NCBI GenBank assembly: GCA_020853815.1
Contig: JADYYE010000090.1
Location: 24,858-88,857, forward strand
Origin: Phycisphaerales bacterium
Lineage (GTDB): Bacteria > Planctomycetota > Phycisphaerae > Phycisphaerales > UBA1924
Direction: 5' to 3'
DNA: 64,000 bases
The translations under genes were made by a program, and so were the position numbers. Position 1 is the stretch's first letter. Each line of letters begins with the position of its first letter. Positions 1-8,221 of this stretch are shown here, one piece after another. The notes under the pieces were generated by a model. The model made no database searches. It was not told where the DNA came from and was given only the letters and a program-made list of their open reading frames with translations.

Positions 1-231
1 CAAGTGCAGCGGGTGTTGGCGGAGATGCCCTTGCCGCTGCGGGAGATTCTGCTCCTGGCGTACTTCCAGCGATTGAGCTACGCCCAGATCGCGGAAGACC
101 TTGGGATTCCGCTCGGCACGGTCAAGTCGAGGCTTCACGCGGCGGTGGCGGCGTTCGGAAAGAAGTGGATGGCGCTCGTGGCCGACGGCTCTGGAGGAGC
201 CAACGGCGAGAGGGAGAACCGTGAGGAATGA
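1..231 (+). CDS. ECF sigma-70 factor, C-terminal part (truncated by window start)
   Basis: Only the last 76 codons are visible. They form a typical sigma-70 region 4: a helix-turn-helix with the pattern LSYAQIAEDLGIPLGTVKSR, which recognises the -35 element. The start lies upstream of the window, so the GTG at position 4 is probably internal. The stop codon overlaps the next start in an ATGA arrangement (228-231). This predicts translational coupling and suggests that the next gene encodes its regulator. The family assignment is clear. The ECF subgroup and the target genes cannot be read from this fragment. Confidence 0.9.
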   Translation, partial: QVQRVLAEMPLPLREILLLAYFQRLSYAQIAEDLGIPLGTVKSRLHAAVAAFGKKWMALVADGSGGANGERENREE

Positions 232-1469
232 GCGAGCGACCGGACCAACATGGGGCGGAAGAACAGCGCGACGCGGCGCGGCGGGACGCGGACTTTGATG
301 CCGCCCTGTCGCCCGGCGACGAGTCGGCTCTTGAGGCGTTGATCGACGCGGGGTACGAGGTTTCACGAGTGCCCGAGCAGCACAGGGCGCGAGCCGAGAG
401 ACTGGCCGCGATGCTGGGCTTGTTGGATGCGCCGCTGAGCTTCGAGGGGCGTGACGAGACCGACGAGATCATGGCGAAGCTGCGCGATCACGCTCGCCCG
501 CTGAGTGTTTCGCTCTCTGGCGACGACGTCCAGTTCATGGAACTGAACCCGCCCGAGCGGGAGATCATCGCGGCGGACGCCCGCGCTACGCGGCATGCCT
601 CGCTCCGCGCCCTGGTGGTTTCCAAGAGCCCCGTGATCGCCTTCGACCAGGATTTGTGCGATCGCACGTTCGATTTGATCATGCTTGCGGAAGAGTCGCA
701 GCGACGTCTGCGCATGCCGGTCGCGACGGGCGGCGGGTCGCGCTGGACTTGGCGCGAGTTGGTGACGATCGCGGCGACGCTGCTCCTGGGCGCTTCGGTG
801 ATCTTGCCGCTCCTGGCCGCGGGAGAGCACCGGGCGCGGCGGCTCGCCTGCACGGGCAACCTGCGCGACGTCGCGGGTGCGATGGGTCAATACGCGAATC
901 AGTATCGGGACTCGATGCCGATCGCGACGGCGTCGCTCGGTGGCGGCGGCGGCGACCAGCGTTGGTGGAACGTGGGGACGAGCTCGTCCAACTCGGCGAA
1001 TCTCTACACGCTGGTCCGGGGCGGATTCGCGTCGCTGCGAGCGCTGGCGTGCCCTGGGAATCCCTCGGCGTGCTGCGAGATGCGCGACCCCTCCGCGATC
1101 GATTGGAAGTGCCTCGACGAGGTTTCGTTCAGCTACCAGATTCAGAAAGGATCGGAGTCGTCACGGCTGCGCGAGCCCTCGCGGACGGCGGTCCTGGCCG
1201 ACCGCTCGCCGGTGGTCCGTCGCGCGGTGGCGGGCGGTGTGATCTACCCGTTCGAGAACTCGTGCAATCATGGGCGGCAGGGGCAGGATGTTTTGTTCGC
1301 CGACGGCTCGGTGGTGTGGCATTCGACGCCGGTGCTGTCCAACGGCGACAACATCTGGCTGCCGCGGGCGATCGAGGAGCAGATCAGGGCGGCGATGATG
1401 AGCGTCGACCCGACACTCAAGGGCGTGGAGACGCCGGAATCTTCGGCGGACGCGTTCCTCGGGCCGTGA
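228..1469 (+). CDS. Membrane protein coupled to the ECF sigma factor, with a pseudopilin-type H-X-DG C-terminal domain; candidate anti-sigma factor
   Basis: The protein has 413 residues. The first ~175 are charged and probably cytoplasmic. One hydrophobic segment (about 178-199) is followed by a C-terminal domain outside the membrane. That domain contains a motif like the planctomycete prepilin-processing-associated H-X9-DG signature: H348, then VLFADG ending at D359-G360, here with ten rather than nine residues between. It also holds several cysteines (about 208, 275, 282-283, 295 and 346). The topology (sigma gene, ATGA overlap, single-pass membrane protein) is that of an ECF anti-sigma factor whose outer domain senses a signal. 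No zinc-binding anti-sigma motif (HxxxCxxC) is visible, so the anti-sigma role is inferred from context only. The next 307 bp carry no gene. Confidence 0.6.
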   Translation: MSERPDQHGAEEQRDAARRDADFDAALSPGDESALEALIDAGYEVSRVPEQHRARAERLAAMLGLLDAPLSFEGRDETDEIMAKLRDHARPLSVSLSGDDVQFMELNPPEREIIAADARATRHASLRALVVSKSPVIAFDQDLCDRTFDLIMLAEESQRRLRMPVATGGGSRWTWRELVTIAATLLLGASVILPLLAAGEHRARRLACTGNLRDVAGAMGQYANQYRDSMPIATASLGGGGGDQRWWNVGTSSSNSANLYTLVRGGFASLRALACPGNPSACCEMRDPSAIDWKCLDEVSFSYQIQKGSESSRLREPSRTAVLADRSPVVRRAVAGGVIYPFENSCNHGRQGQDVLFADGSVVWHSTPVLSNGDNIWLPRAIEEQIRAAMMSVDPTLKGVETPESSADAFLGP

Positions 1470-1640
1470 ATGGCCTGACGGGAAACGGCGAGGCAGGGGA
1501 AGAAGGCCTCCCTCGCTGGCGCTTCGTTTTCGATACGGCAAGACACCCTCGCTGGCGTCTCAGAAACGTTGGCGGGGGAATCGACACCGACGAGATGTCT
1601 TGTTCGGATTGTGCTCGGAATCCCACCATTTGTCTGGAAC

Positions 1641-1669
1641 TTGCTGGGGCGAGGGGAGCGGTCTACCAT
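1641..1669 (+). promoter_or_regulatory. Possible promoter for rpmI-rplT in the 1470-1776 gap
   Basis: TTGCTG (1641-1646) and TACCAT (1664-1669) are 17 bp apart, a weak sigma70-like pair about 105 bp before rpmI. The long leader would fit the L20 autoregulation known for this operon in other bacteria, but no L20-binding pseudoknot was identified by eye. The same gap holds two copies of a CCTCGCTGGCG word (about 1509 and 1547). Nothing else was seen in it. Confidence 0.3.
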
Positions 1670-1776
1670 CCCGGCCCTGCCTGAGCGCTTCGGGTGTCGA
1701 ATCCGTGGGGTTCGGGGTTGTCGTGATGATTCGCGGGAGAGGGTTTGCCCGCCTGAGTTGGAGCGTTGGTGAAGCC

Positions 1777-2067
1777 ATGAAGAACAAGAGCCACAAAGGC
1801 CTTCTGAAGCGGGTTCGGATCAGCAAGTCCGGCAAGCTCCGGCACCGCTCGGCCAATCACAAGCACCTTCGCTCGGGCAAGGGCGGGAAGCGTCTGCGTC
1901 ACCTGCGTCAGGACCCGTACATGTCCAACGCCGACGCCAAGCGGCTCGAGAAGCTGCTGTTCCGCCGCCTGCGTGGCCGTGACCAGCCTCGGGCGGCGCT
2001 TCGTCGCAGCCCGTCGCCCGCGCAGAGCAAGGCGTTGAAGGCCGAGAAGGCCAAGGCGTCGAAGTAG
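1777..2067 (+). CDS. rpmI: 50S ribosomal protein L35, with a long basic C-terminal tail
   Basis: The first ~62 residues are a standard L35: it begins MKNKSHKGLLKRVRISKSGK and has the family's HRSANHKH-like core. L35 is usually about 65 residues, but this protein has 96. The extra ~34 residues are rich in Arg, Lys, Ala and Ser-Pro. The ATG at 1777 was chosen because it starts the conserved domain; the frame is open further upstream but that stretch has no family similarity. rplT follows after 87 bp. infC, which normally precedes this pair, is not here, so initiation factor 3 must be encoded elsewhere. Confidence 0.93.
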   Translation: MKNKSHKGLLKRVRISKSGKLRHRSANHKHLRSGKGGKRLRHLRQDPYMSNADAKRLEKLLFRRLRGRDQPRAALRRSPSPAQSKALKAEKAKASK

Positions 2068-2154
2068 TCCGGTAGAGTTTTCCGTGCGCGTCGGGTTCAA
2101 GCCGTCGGGAGTTTCCCGTCGCCCCGCACGAGCCGGCCGTTTGGGAGTTTGTCC

Positions 2155-2529
2155 ATGCCCCGCGTTCGTAAAGGCGCCGCTCGCGCCCAGGCCCGTAAGA
2201 GAATTCTCCGCACCGCTCGTGGCTATTTCGGCACGGGCAGCCGTCACAAGTACCGCGCCGAGAACGCGATCATCCGCGCCGGCGTGTACGCGTATCGCGA
2301 CCGTCGCAACCGCAAGCGTGACTATCGCGCGCTGTGGATCACGCGTATCACGGCGGCGTGCCGCCTGCGGGACACGCGTTACAGCCTGTTCATGGGCGGC
2401 CTGCGTCTGGCGGGCGTGGTCCTGAACCGCAAGATGCTGAGCCAGGTCGCGATCGAGGACCCCAAGCTCTTCGACCGTCTGGTCGAGATCGCCAAGAAGG
2501 CGAGCACCGCGACGCCGGCCAAGGCCTGA
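2155..2529 (+). CDS. rplT: 50S ribosomal protein L20
   Basis: The protein has 124 residues, close to the usual ~117. It begins MPRVRKGAARAQARKRIL and shows the conserved RNA-binding N-terminus and the central ALWITRI and LNRKMLSQVA segments. L20 is needed early in 50S assembly and in many bacteria represses its own operon. The ATG at 2155 follows a GGGAG ribosome-binding site by 7 bp. A TTG two codons upstream is in frame but is not conserved. The gene is second in a two-gene operon with rpmI and is followed within 30 bp by a strong terminator. Confidence 0.96.
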   Translation: MPRVRKGAARAQARKRILRTARGYFGTGSRHKYRAENAIIRAGVYAYRDRRNRKRDYRALWITRITAACRLRDTRYSLFMGGLRLAGVVLNRKMLSQVAIEDPKLFDRLVEIAKKASTATPAKA

Positions 2530-2554
2530 ATGAGATCTTGAGTCGAAGCAGAAG

Positions 2555-2577
2555 CGCCCGCGATTGCGGGCGTTTTT
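2555..2577 (+). terminator. Rho-independent terminator of rpmI-rplT
   Basis: A perfect 7-bp stem (CGCCCGC / GCGGGCG) with a GATT loop is followed by five T residues, 25 bp after the rplT stop. Confidence 0.9.
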
Positions 2578-2710
2578 CATTGGCACGGATCGCGGCCCGG
2601 CTTCGGCGGGACGGAGAGCCGCTCGGAAGAGCGGGAGGGGTGCGGCGCCCGGAGCGCGGAGCGCGAGAGCCCGCCGGGCGAGATCGGTCGGGCGTGGCAA
2701 CAATCGGTCG

Positions 2711-3526
2711 ATGATGACGCTTCGGAAGGACCGGTTGTCGCTGGCGATGTCGGGCTTGCAGGCCTGCGCGGACGTGCGCGATACCTCGGCGCGGGGCTTG
2801 ATCGAGTGGATCGGGTCGCGGGGTGTGCGGTTCGTGCAACTCGACGCGGCCATGGCGGGGATGCGGGCCAGAGAGCTCGGACGCTCGGCGCGGCGGGACA
2901 TCGCGGCCTTGGTGAAGCGCGTCGGGCTCTCGATCTCCGGGCTCGACCTGTGGGTTCCTGCGGCGCACTTTGTGGACCCGGCGAACCAGCAGCGGGCGAT
3001 CGACGCGACGATCGGCGCGTGCGAGCTGGCGGCGCAGCTGCGATCAATTCTTGGTGACGCGGGCGGCGTCGCGGGGAATAACGCGGGCTTTGGCGTGTCG
3101 CTTTCGCTGCACGAGGAGACGCCCGGGGCGGTGCTCGACGCGATCGGAGCGGCGGCGTCGCGGGCGGGAGTTTTCGTGTTCGACCACGCCTGGCCGATGC
3201 GGAGCGTTGCGAGCGATTCGCCGATCCGGGTGGCCATCGATCCCGCGGTGCTGATCGGGGCGGGCGCTTCGGTGGCGAAGGCCGTCCTGTCGGCATCGCC
3301 GGCACCCGGGGCGTTCCGGCTCAGTGATTTCTCGGCGATAGGGCGTGTCGCGGCGGGCGGGGGCTCGCTCGATCTTGCGGGCTATGACATTGCGCTCACG
3401 ACGATCAACTGGGGCGGGGCGGTGACGCTGGACATCCGCGGGCTGCGGGAGGCCGCGGCGGTTGATCGGGTGATTCAGCGGCTGAGCGATTCGGCCTCGT
3501 CGTCGGGGATCGTGAAGTTTGAGTAG
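2711..3526 (+). CDS. TIM-barrel sugar isomerase/epimerase-like protein
   Basis: The protein has 271 residues and resembles the xylose-isomerase-like TIM-barrel superfamily: an early LSLAMSGLQAC strand, then alternating helices and strands with scattered acidic residues (LDLWVPAAHF, VFDHAWP). It is shorter and more divergent than classical members, and a full metal-binding Glu/Asp/His set could not be assigned, so the substrate is unknown. The start is uncertain; the first of two adjacent ATGs was taken because the preceding 150 bp include the rplT terminator. The 3' end overlaps the yebC coding region by 52 bp, tail to tail. No neighbouring gene points to a pathway. Confidence 0.6.
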   Translation: MMTLRKDRLSLAMSGLQACADVRDTSARGLIEWIGSRGVRFVQLDAAMAGMRARELGRSARRDIAALVKRVGLSISGLDLWVPAAHFVDPANQQRAIDATIGACELAAQLRSILGDAGGVAGNNAGFGVSLSLHEETPGAVLDAIGAAASRAGVFVFDHAWPMRSVASDSPIRVAIDPAVLIGAGASVAKAVLSASPAPGAFRLSDFSAIGRVAAGGGSLDLAGYDIALTTINWGGAVTLDIRGLREAAAVDRVIQRLSDSASSSGIVKFE

Positions 3527-4242
3527 ACGTTCTGCACGTCGTCGAGGTCTTCGAGGGCGTCGACGAGATCGAGGAGGTTCTTGGCCGCGTCGCCGCGGAC
3601 CTCGACCTTGTTCTGCGGGATCATGGCGATGCGAGCCTCGATGATGGTGAGCCCGGCGTGCTCGATCGCGTCCTTGACGCGCTGAAAGCCGTCGACGGGG
3701 GTGAGGATGACGAAGGCCGCGTCATCGTCGGAGGGATCGTCGGGGGATTCGACATCGGCGGCGCCGGCGTCGATGGCGAGTTCAAGGACGCGGTCCTCGG
3801 TAAGGCCGGCGGCCTTGGCGACGATCTGCCCGCGCGCGTCGAACATGTAGGCGACGCAGCCGGTATTGCCGAGGTTTCCCTCGTGATTGGAGAAGGCGAG
3901 GCGGACGTCGCCGACGGTTCGGGTGCGGTTGTCGGTGAGGGCGTCGACGATGATGGCGGCGCCGCCCGAGCCGTAGCCCTCGTAGCGGGTGGGCTCGTAG
4001 TTTTCGCCCGCGCCGGCGCCGGAGCCTTTCTTGATGGCGCGTTCGATGGTGTCGCGGGGCATGTTGGCGTAGCGGGCCTCGTCGATGGCGTAGCGGAGGG
4101 AGAGGTTGCTGGCGGGGTCGGGCCCGCCGTTCTTGGCGGCGACGATGATCGCCTTGGCGACCTTGGTCCAGACCTTGCCGCGGCGTTTGTCGACGACGGC
4201 CTTTCGGTGCTTGATCTTGCTCCACTTGTTGTGGCCTGCCAC
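3475..4242 (-). CDS. yebC: YebC/PmpR family protein
   Basis: The protein has 255 residues, a normal length. It starts at a GTG (VAGHNKWSKIKHRKAVVDKR) and carries the family signatures for the whole length: NMPRDTIERAIKKG, YEGYGSGGAAIIVDALTDN and a final acidic YSNFTIPDDE. YebC proteins are cytoplasmic; members act as DNA-binding regulators, and some act in translation to relieve ribosome stalling at difficult motifs. The GTG is supported by a GGAG 6 bp upstream and by the conserved N-terminus beginning exactly there. The last 17 codons lie opposite the end of the TIM-barrel gene. Confidence 0.95.
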   Translation of the reverse strand: MAGHNKWSKIKHRKAVVDKRRGKVWTKVAKAIIVAAKNGGPDPASNLSLRYAIDEARYANMPRDTIERAIKKGSGAGAGENYEPTRYEGYGSGGAAIIVDALTDNRTRTVGDVRLAFSNHEGNLGNTGCVAYMFDARGQIVAKAAGLTEDRVLELAIDAGAADVESPDDPSDDDAAFVILTPVDGFQRVKDAIEHAGLTIIEARIAMIPQNKVEVRGDAAKNLLDLVDALEDLDDVQNVYSNFTIPDDEAESLSR

Positions 4243-4345
4243 GGGGAACTCCGGTGATGCGGCGGGGCCGCGATGCTGGGGGTGAAAGGGACGGATCGGG
4301 TGACGAGCGATGGACGGGGCGAGCGAGAAAGGTCTGTGAGGCAGA

Positions 4346-4376
4346 GGCAATGGGGAATGGGCAATAGGCAATGGGG
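4346..4376. repeat. Dispersed ATTGCCC-type repeat, copy 1
   Basis: A 31-bp unit built from GGCAATGGGG and GGGCAATAGG words lies in the 178-bp gap between yebC and the TPR gene. Read on the other strand it matches 27 of 31 bases of the copy inside the carboxylase gene (63466-63496). Related copies are at 59186-59202 and 59296-59327. Nothing else was recognised in the 4243-4420 gap. Confidence 0.75.
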
Positions 4377-4420
4377 CAAAGAAGAGGTGGAAGCCGCGAA
4401 CGGCACACTCGGCGTGCGCG

Positions 4421-7400
4421 CTATCGGTCGGCGTGCTTGATGGGCAGGGCGACCTGCGGCTCGCGCCCCGCGTCGAGGGCCTGCAGCTTCGCCAGGATCG
4501 AATCGAACTCCTTCTGCAAGCGTTCGCGGGCGGCGGTGCTGGCGTTCTGCGAGAGCTCGCGTAGGTCGGTGCGCGAGAACTCCAGGGCCTTTTTCCAGGC
4601 CTCGCGGGCGTCGTCCTTGTTTCCGGCGCGCCAGATCGCGTCGCCCAGGTGGTCGTGGAGAGTGGGGTTTTCCTTGCCGCCTTCGAGCGTGACGGCCCGC
4701 CTGAGGAGCGTGACGGCGCCGGCGCGGAGGATCGTGCCGTCGGCGGAGACTTCGTCGGCGATGATGTTCTCGTGATAGCGGAGCCAGGCGAGGGAATCGA
4801 CGACGCTGGCCTCGTCGGGGAGGAGCTGGGCGGCGCGGGAGAGGAACTTTTCGGAGTCGGCAAAGTCGCCGCCGCGTTCGAGGATGGCGTAGCCGAGGTT
4901 GTTCATGGACCAGGCGTGGTCGGGATCGAAGCGGAGGGCGACGCGGTAGCAGTATCGCGAGATTTCCTCGCGTCCTTGCGACGAGCAGAGGTTGCCGAGG
5001 AGATAGGCGAACTCGGCCTGGGCCTTGGCGTCGCCCGCGGGGATCTTCGGCTCCTTGAGCGCGGTGGTGACGATCTTGGTGACGCTGGGGCTGGTGTTGA
5101 ACTGGGCCACGATCGCGTCGATGTCCGGTGCTTCGCCGTGGACGACGGTCATGCGGAGCAGCTCGAAGAGCAGGTCGTCGGCGACGGCGGGGAAGTCGGC
5201 GGCGGCGCGGAGGAAGGGGAGCGACTCCTTGGGAGCGGTGCCGGCGACACCGATCGCGGCGCGGGCGTTGAAGACGTGGGCGCCGCTGGGGAAGTCCTTG
5301 GACGCGCGATCGACGGCGGCGCGGACGGCGGAGAGGTCGACAGGATCGGCCGACGCGAGGATCTGCACGCGGCGCTCGTGCAATTGCGGCGGCAGCGCGG
5401 GGCAAAGGCGGACGGCGGCCTCAATCACGCGGGCGATATCGGGGTTCCTGAGCTGGTCGGCGGGTTTCTCGCCCAGGGCGGCGATGATCGCGGCGGAGAG
5501 CGCGGAGGTGGCGCTGGGATTCAGCGAGAGCCAGGCGGGCCACGGGGCGTTCAGGGCGTCGCCCGCCGCGGCCCATTCGTCGCGGCGGAGAGAGGAAATC
5601 GCGAGCTCGATTGCGCCGGTGAGCGTGCCCGAGCCGCGGGCCATGCGATCGCGTTCCACCGCGTCGGCCTCGTCAGCCCTTTTCAGCACGTCGCGAAGGA
5701 TGCGTTCGCGCGCGATGCTGTAGTCGCGGAGCGGGCGGGCGTTCCAGCGATCGGCGAGGAACGCCGCCGCCTCCTCGGCCTTGCCCTGCTGAACCAGCAA
5801 GCGGGCGAGCACGACGGACGGCCAGGGCTCCTCGGGGTGGCGGGCGATGAGCGATCGCGTCCAGGCCTCGTTGTCGGCGAGTGACTTTGCGTCGGCGTTG
5901 CGGGCGCGATCCCAGATCGTGCCCAGCAGCGTGCCGACAGCCTGGTTTTCCGGGTGATCGTCGGCGATTTCTTTCAGCAGGCGGGCGGCTTCCTGAAGCG
6001 CGCCGCCCTGCGTGAGTTCCTGCGCGGCGAGGAAGCGGAGCAGCGAGGAGCCGGGCGAGGTGGTGCGGAGGGCGCGGGCGACCTCGGTGAGGTTCTCCTG
6101 GTTGGCGAGCGGGCCGCCCGGCGCGTAGAGGGTGATAAGGCCCTCATAGGCGCGGGGCTCGCCGGGATCGAGATTGAACGCGCGGCGGAGGTGCTTCTCG
6201 GCCGCGGGTGCGTCGCCGGTGGAGAGGGCGACGCTGGCGGCGTCGATGAGCGTCTGCGGAGTCTCGTGTTGCGATAGAGCGATCTTGATGAGTTCGGCGG
6301 CCTCGGCGCGCCGGCCGCAGAGATCGAACGCGCGAGCGCGGACGGCGGGCGGAGCGCCCGAGAGAGAGGAGAGGGCGGCGTCGACAACGGCGAACGCGCC
6401 GCGGGCCATGGCGGCCTCGACGCGGGCCAGCGCGACGGCGTGCGCGAGTTCGCCGGCCGCGGCTACGCCGGCCAGTGCGTCGAGGGCGTCGGAAGGTCGC
6501 TCGATCAGGATGAGCACGCGGGCTCGGAGGAGGGACGCGGCGGGGGATGCTTCCCGCGAGAGCGATTCCAAGATCGGATCGAGGGATGCGGCCCGCGATT
6601 GCAGCGAGCGTGCGATCGCGGCGGCGGCGGGGGGGGTATCGGCGACGGCCCGTGAAAGGAGTGGCGCGGGCGGGGTCTCGAGGAGCGCGATCGAAACAAA
6701 GTCACGGGCGGCGGCGCCATCGGAGGGTTGCGCGGCCAGGTGGGCCCGGAGGATGTCGAGGGCCGCTCGCGGCTCGGCCACCGTGGCGCGGGCCCGCGCG
6801 ATATTCGACAGCGCGGTGGGGGCGTTTGAGCCGGTCGCGATCGCGCGGCGCATGAGCGGGGCGTGCCCGGAGGCGTCGGCCACGTATCGCAGCATCGCGG
6901 TGTCGGAGGGCTCGAACTCGCCACGGGCGCTGGAGGCGATGGCGACGGCGAGGAGGGCGGCGTCGGCGCGGCGCGAGCTGCGGAGGAGCGCGTAGGTCTT
7001 GCGTTTCCAGAGCGAGACGGGGTCGGCGGCGCCGTGGGCGGCGGAGGCCTCGTAGGCACGGACGGCGCGCTCGAACTGCCCGAGGCGACACAGGATGTCA
7101 CCGGCGCGGCGCGAGAGCTCGCCGCGTCGGCGCAGAAGCTCGCCCAGCTCGTTGCGGAGGCGAGTGGTGGTGCCGAACTGAGGCGGGAGCGAGACCGCCT
7201 TGACGATCGCGTCGACGCCCGCCTGGAGATGGCCGCGTTTGATGAGGGCGTCCGAGAAATCCATCCACACGACGAACGGCATGGCGGGGTCGGTCTTTTC
7301 CGGGCGCGACCGAAGCGCGGCGGCGAAGTAGGCGATCGCGTCGTCGGTCTGGTCGGATTCGTCCGCTTCGAGGCCGAGCTGCCAGAAGACCCTGGGATCG

Positions 7401-8146
7401 GAGAGGCCCAGGGAGGCGGCGCGGCGGTAGGCGTCGGCGGCGGACATGCGTCGCCCGGCGGCGAGGCGTGCGTCGCCCAGGGCGCGGAAGGGTTCGGGCG
7501 AGGCGGGGTCGAGCTTGACGGCGCTCTCCAGATCGACGATCGCGCCGACGGAATCGCCGGACAGCAGCTTCGTTCGCCCCTGGGCGTACAGGCGGATCGC
7601 CTCGGTGCGCGCGTCGTCGGTGACGGCGGGGGGCGCGGCTTGCCCGGCGGAGGGGAGCGCGGCCGAGCTCATGATGTCGTCGAGTGAACGGGTCGCGTCG
7701 TCGTCGAGGGGCGCGGGGGCGACGTCATCGGGTGCCAAGCCGGGTGGGAGGGGGATTTCGTGCGAGGGTGCTTCGGCGGGCATGGCGTCGCGGGCGAGAG
7801 CTTCAAGCTCGCAGCGGGCGGAACGGGCGTCGTCGGAGATGCCCGGCGCGTCGGCGAGCGAGGTCGGCGGGGCCTGGGACTCCTGCGAAGCGCGATCGCC
7901 GGAGGTCGTGCCGCGGGTATCGATTGGCTGAGCTTCGATCGGCGGCTGAGTTGACGCGGATGGACCGGTTGCGGCGCAAGCGGCGAGCGAAAGCGAAAGG
8001 CCCGCGACGGCGATGAGGCCGAACAGATGTGAAGAACGAGCGGCGATCGCGGCGAGCGGTCGGCGGCCCGAAGCTCGCACGGACCCGAAGGCGCGTCCGT
8101 GGCACGGGGGCGCGGTCTCAGGCATCGGACTCACCACGCTGTGCAT
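4421..8146 (-). CDS. Large TPR-repeat lipoprotein
   Basis: The protein has 1241 residues. A hydrophobic stretch ending in a lipobox-like SLAAC (Cys57) suggests a lipid-anchored envelope protein, although the ~40-residue segment before it is long for a signal peptide. Tetratricopeptide-like repeats are clearest at about 180-300 (alternating GD..GAI.DLE.A..LDP patterns) and again at ~1090-1200 (RFDPDHAWSMNNLGYAILER). The middle is Ala-rich and helical, probably degenerate repeats. The ATG at 8146 was chosen for its AGGAG ribosome-binding site; another ATG lies 19 codons upstream. It is last in the run nusA-infB-ylxP-rbfA-HhH, 75 bp after the previous gene, and may be co-transcribed. TPR proteins are scaffolds; the partner is unknown. 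Confidence 0.8.
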   Translation of the reverse strand: MHSVVSPMPETAPPCHGRAFGSVRASGRRPLAAIAARSSHLFGLIAVAGLSLSLAACAATGPSASTQPPIEAQPIDTRGTTSGDRASQESQAPPTSLADAPGISDDARSARCELEALARDAMPAEAPSHEIPLPPGLAPDDVAPAPLDDDATRSLDDIMSSAALPSAGQAAPPAVTDDARTEAIRLYAQGRTKLLSGDSVGAIVDLESAVKLDPASPEPFRALGDARLAAGRRMSAADAYRRAASLGLSDPRVFWQLGLEADESDQTDDAIAYFAAALRSRPEKTDPAMPFVVWMDFSDALIKRGHLQAGVDAIVKAVSLPPQFGTTTRLRNELGELLRRRGELSRRAGDILCRLGQFERAVRAYEASAAHGAADPVSLWKRKTYALLRSSRRADAALLAVAIASSARGEFEPSDTAMLRYVADASGHAPLMRRAIATGSNAPTALSNIARARATVAEPRAALDILRAHLAAQPSDGAAARDFVSIALLETPPAPLLSRAVADTPPAAAAIARSLQSRAASLDPILESLSREASPAASLLRARVLILIERPSDALDALAGVAAAGELAHAVALARVEAAMARGAFAVVDAALSSLSGAPPAVRARAFDLCGRRAEAAELIKIALSQHETPQTLIDAASVALSTGDAPAAEKHLRRAFNLDPGEPRAYEGLITLYAPGGPLANQENLTEVARALRTTSPGSSLLRFLAAQELTQGGALQEAARLLKEIADDHPENQAVGTLLGTIWDRARNADAKSLADNEAWTRSLIARHPEEPWPSVVLARLLVQQGKAEEAAAFLADRWNARPLRDYSIARERILRDVLKRADEADAVERDRMARGSGTLTGAIELAISSLRRDEWAAAGDALNAPWPAWLSLNPSATSALSAAIIAALGEKPADQLRNPDIARVIEAAVRLCPALPPQLHERRVQILASADPVDLSAVRAAVDRASKDFPSGAHVFNARAAIGVAGTAPKESLPFLRAAADFPAVADDLLFELLRMTVVHGEAPDIDAIVAQFNTSPSVTKIVTTALKEPKIPAGDAKAQAEFAYLLGNLCSSQGREEISRYCYRVALRFDPDHAWSMNNLGYAILERGGDFADSEKFLSRAAQLLPDEASVVDSLAWLRYHENIIADEVSADGTILRAGAVTLLRRAVTLEGGKENPTLHDHLGDAIWRAGNKDDAREAWKKALEFSRTDLRELSQNASTAARERLQKEFDSILAKLQALDAGREPQVALPIKHADR

Positions 8147-8221
8147 GAACGACGGCTCCTGTGGTGATGGGTTCTTCAGTCGGCGTGCTGCGGCGGTCGA
8201 CATCGGGCCGGCGCGAGACGG

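Noticed and set aside
1663..3237. A 524-codon minus-strand frame opposite rpmI and rplT
   Set aside because: It covers two ribosomal protein genes and a terminator; it has no motif and arises from GC-rich composition.
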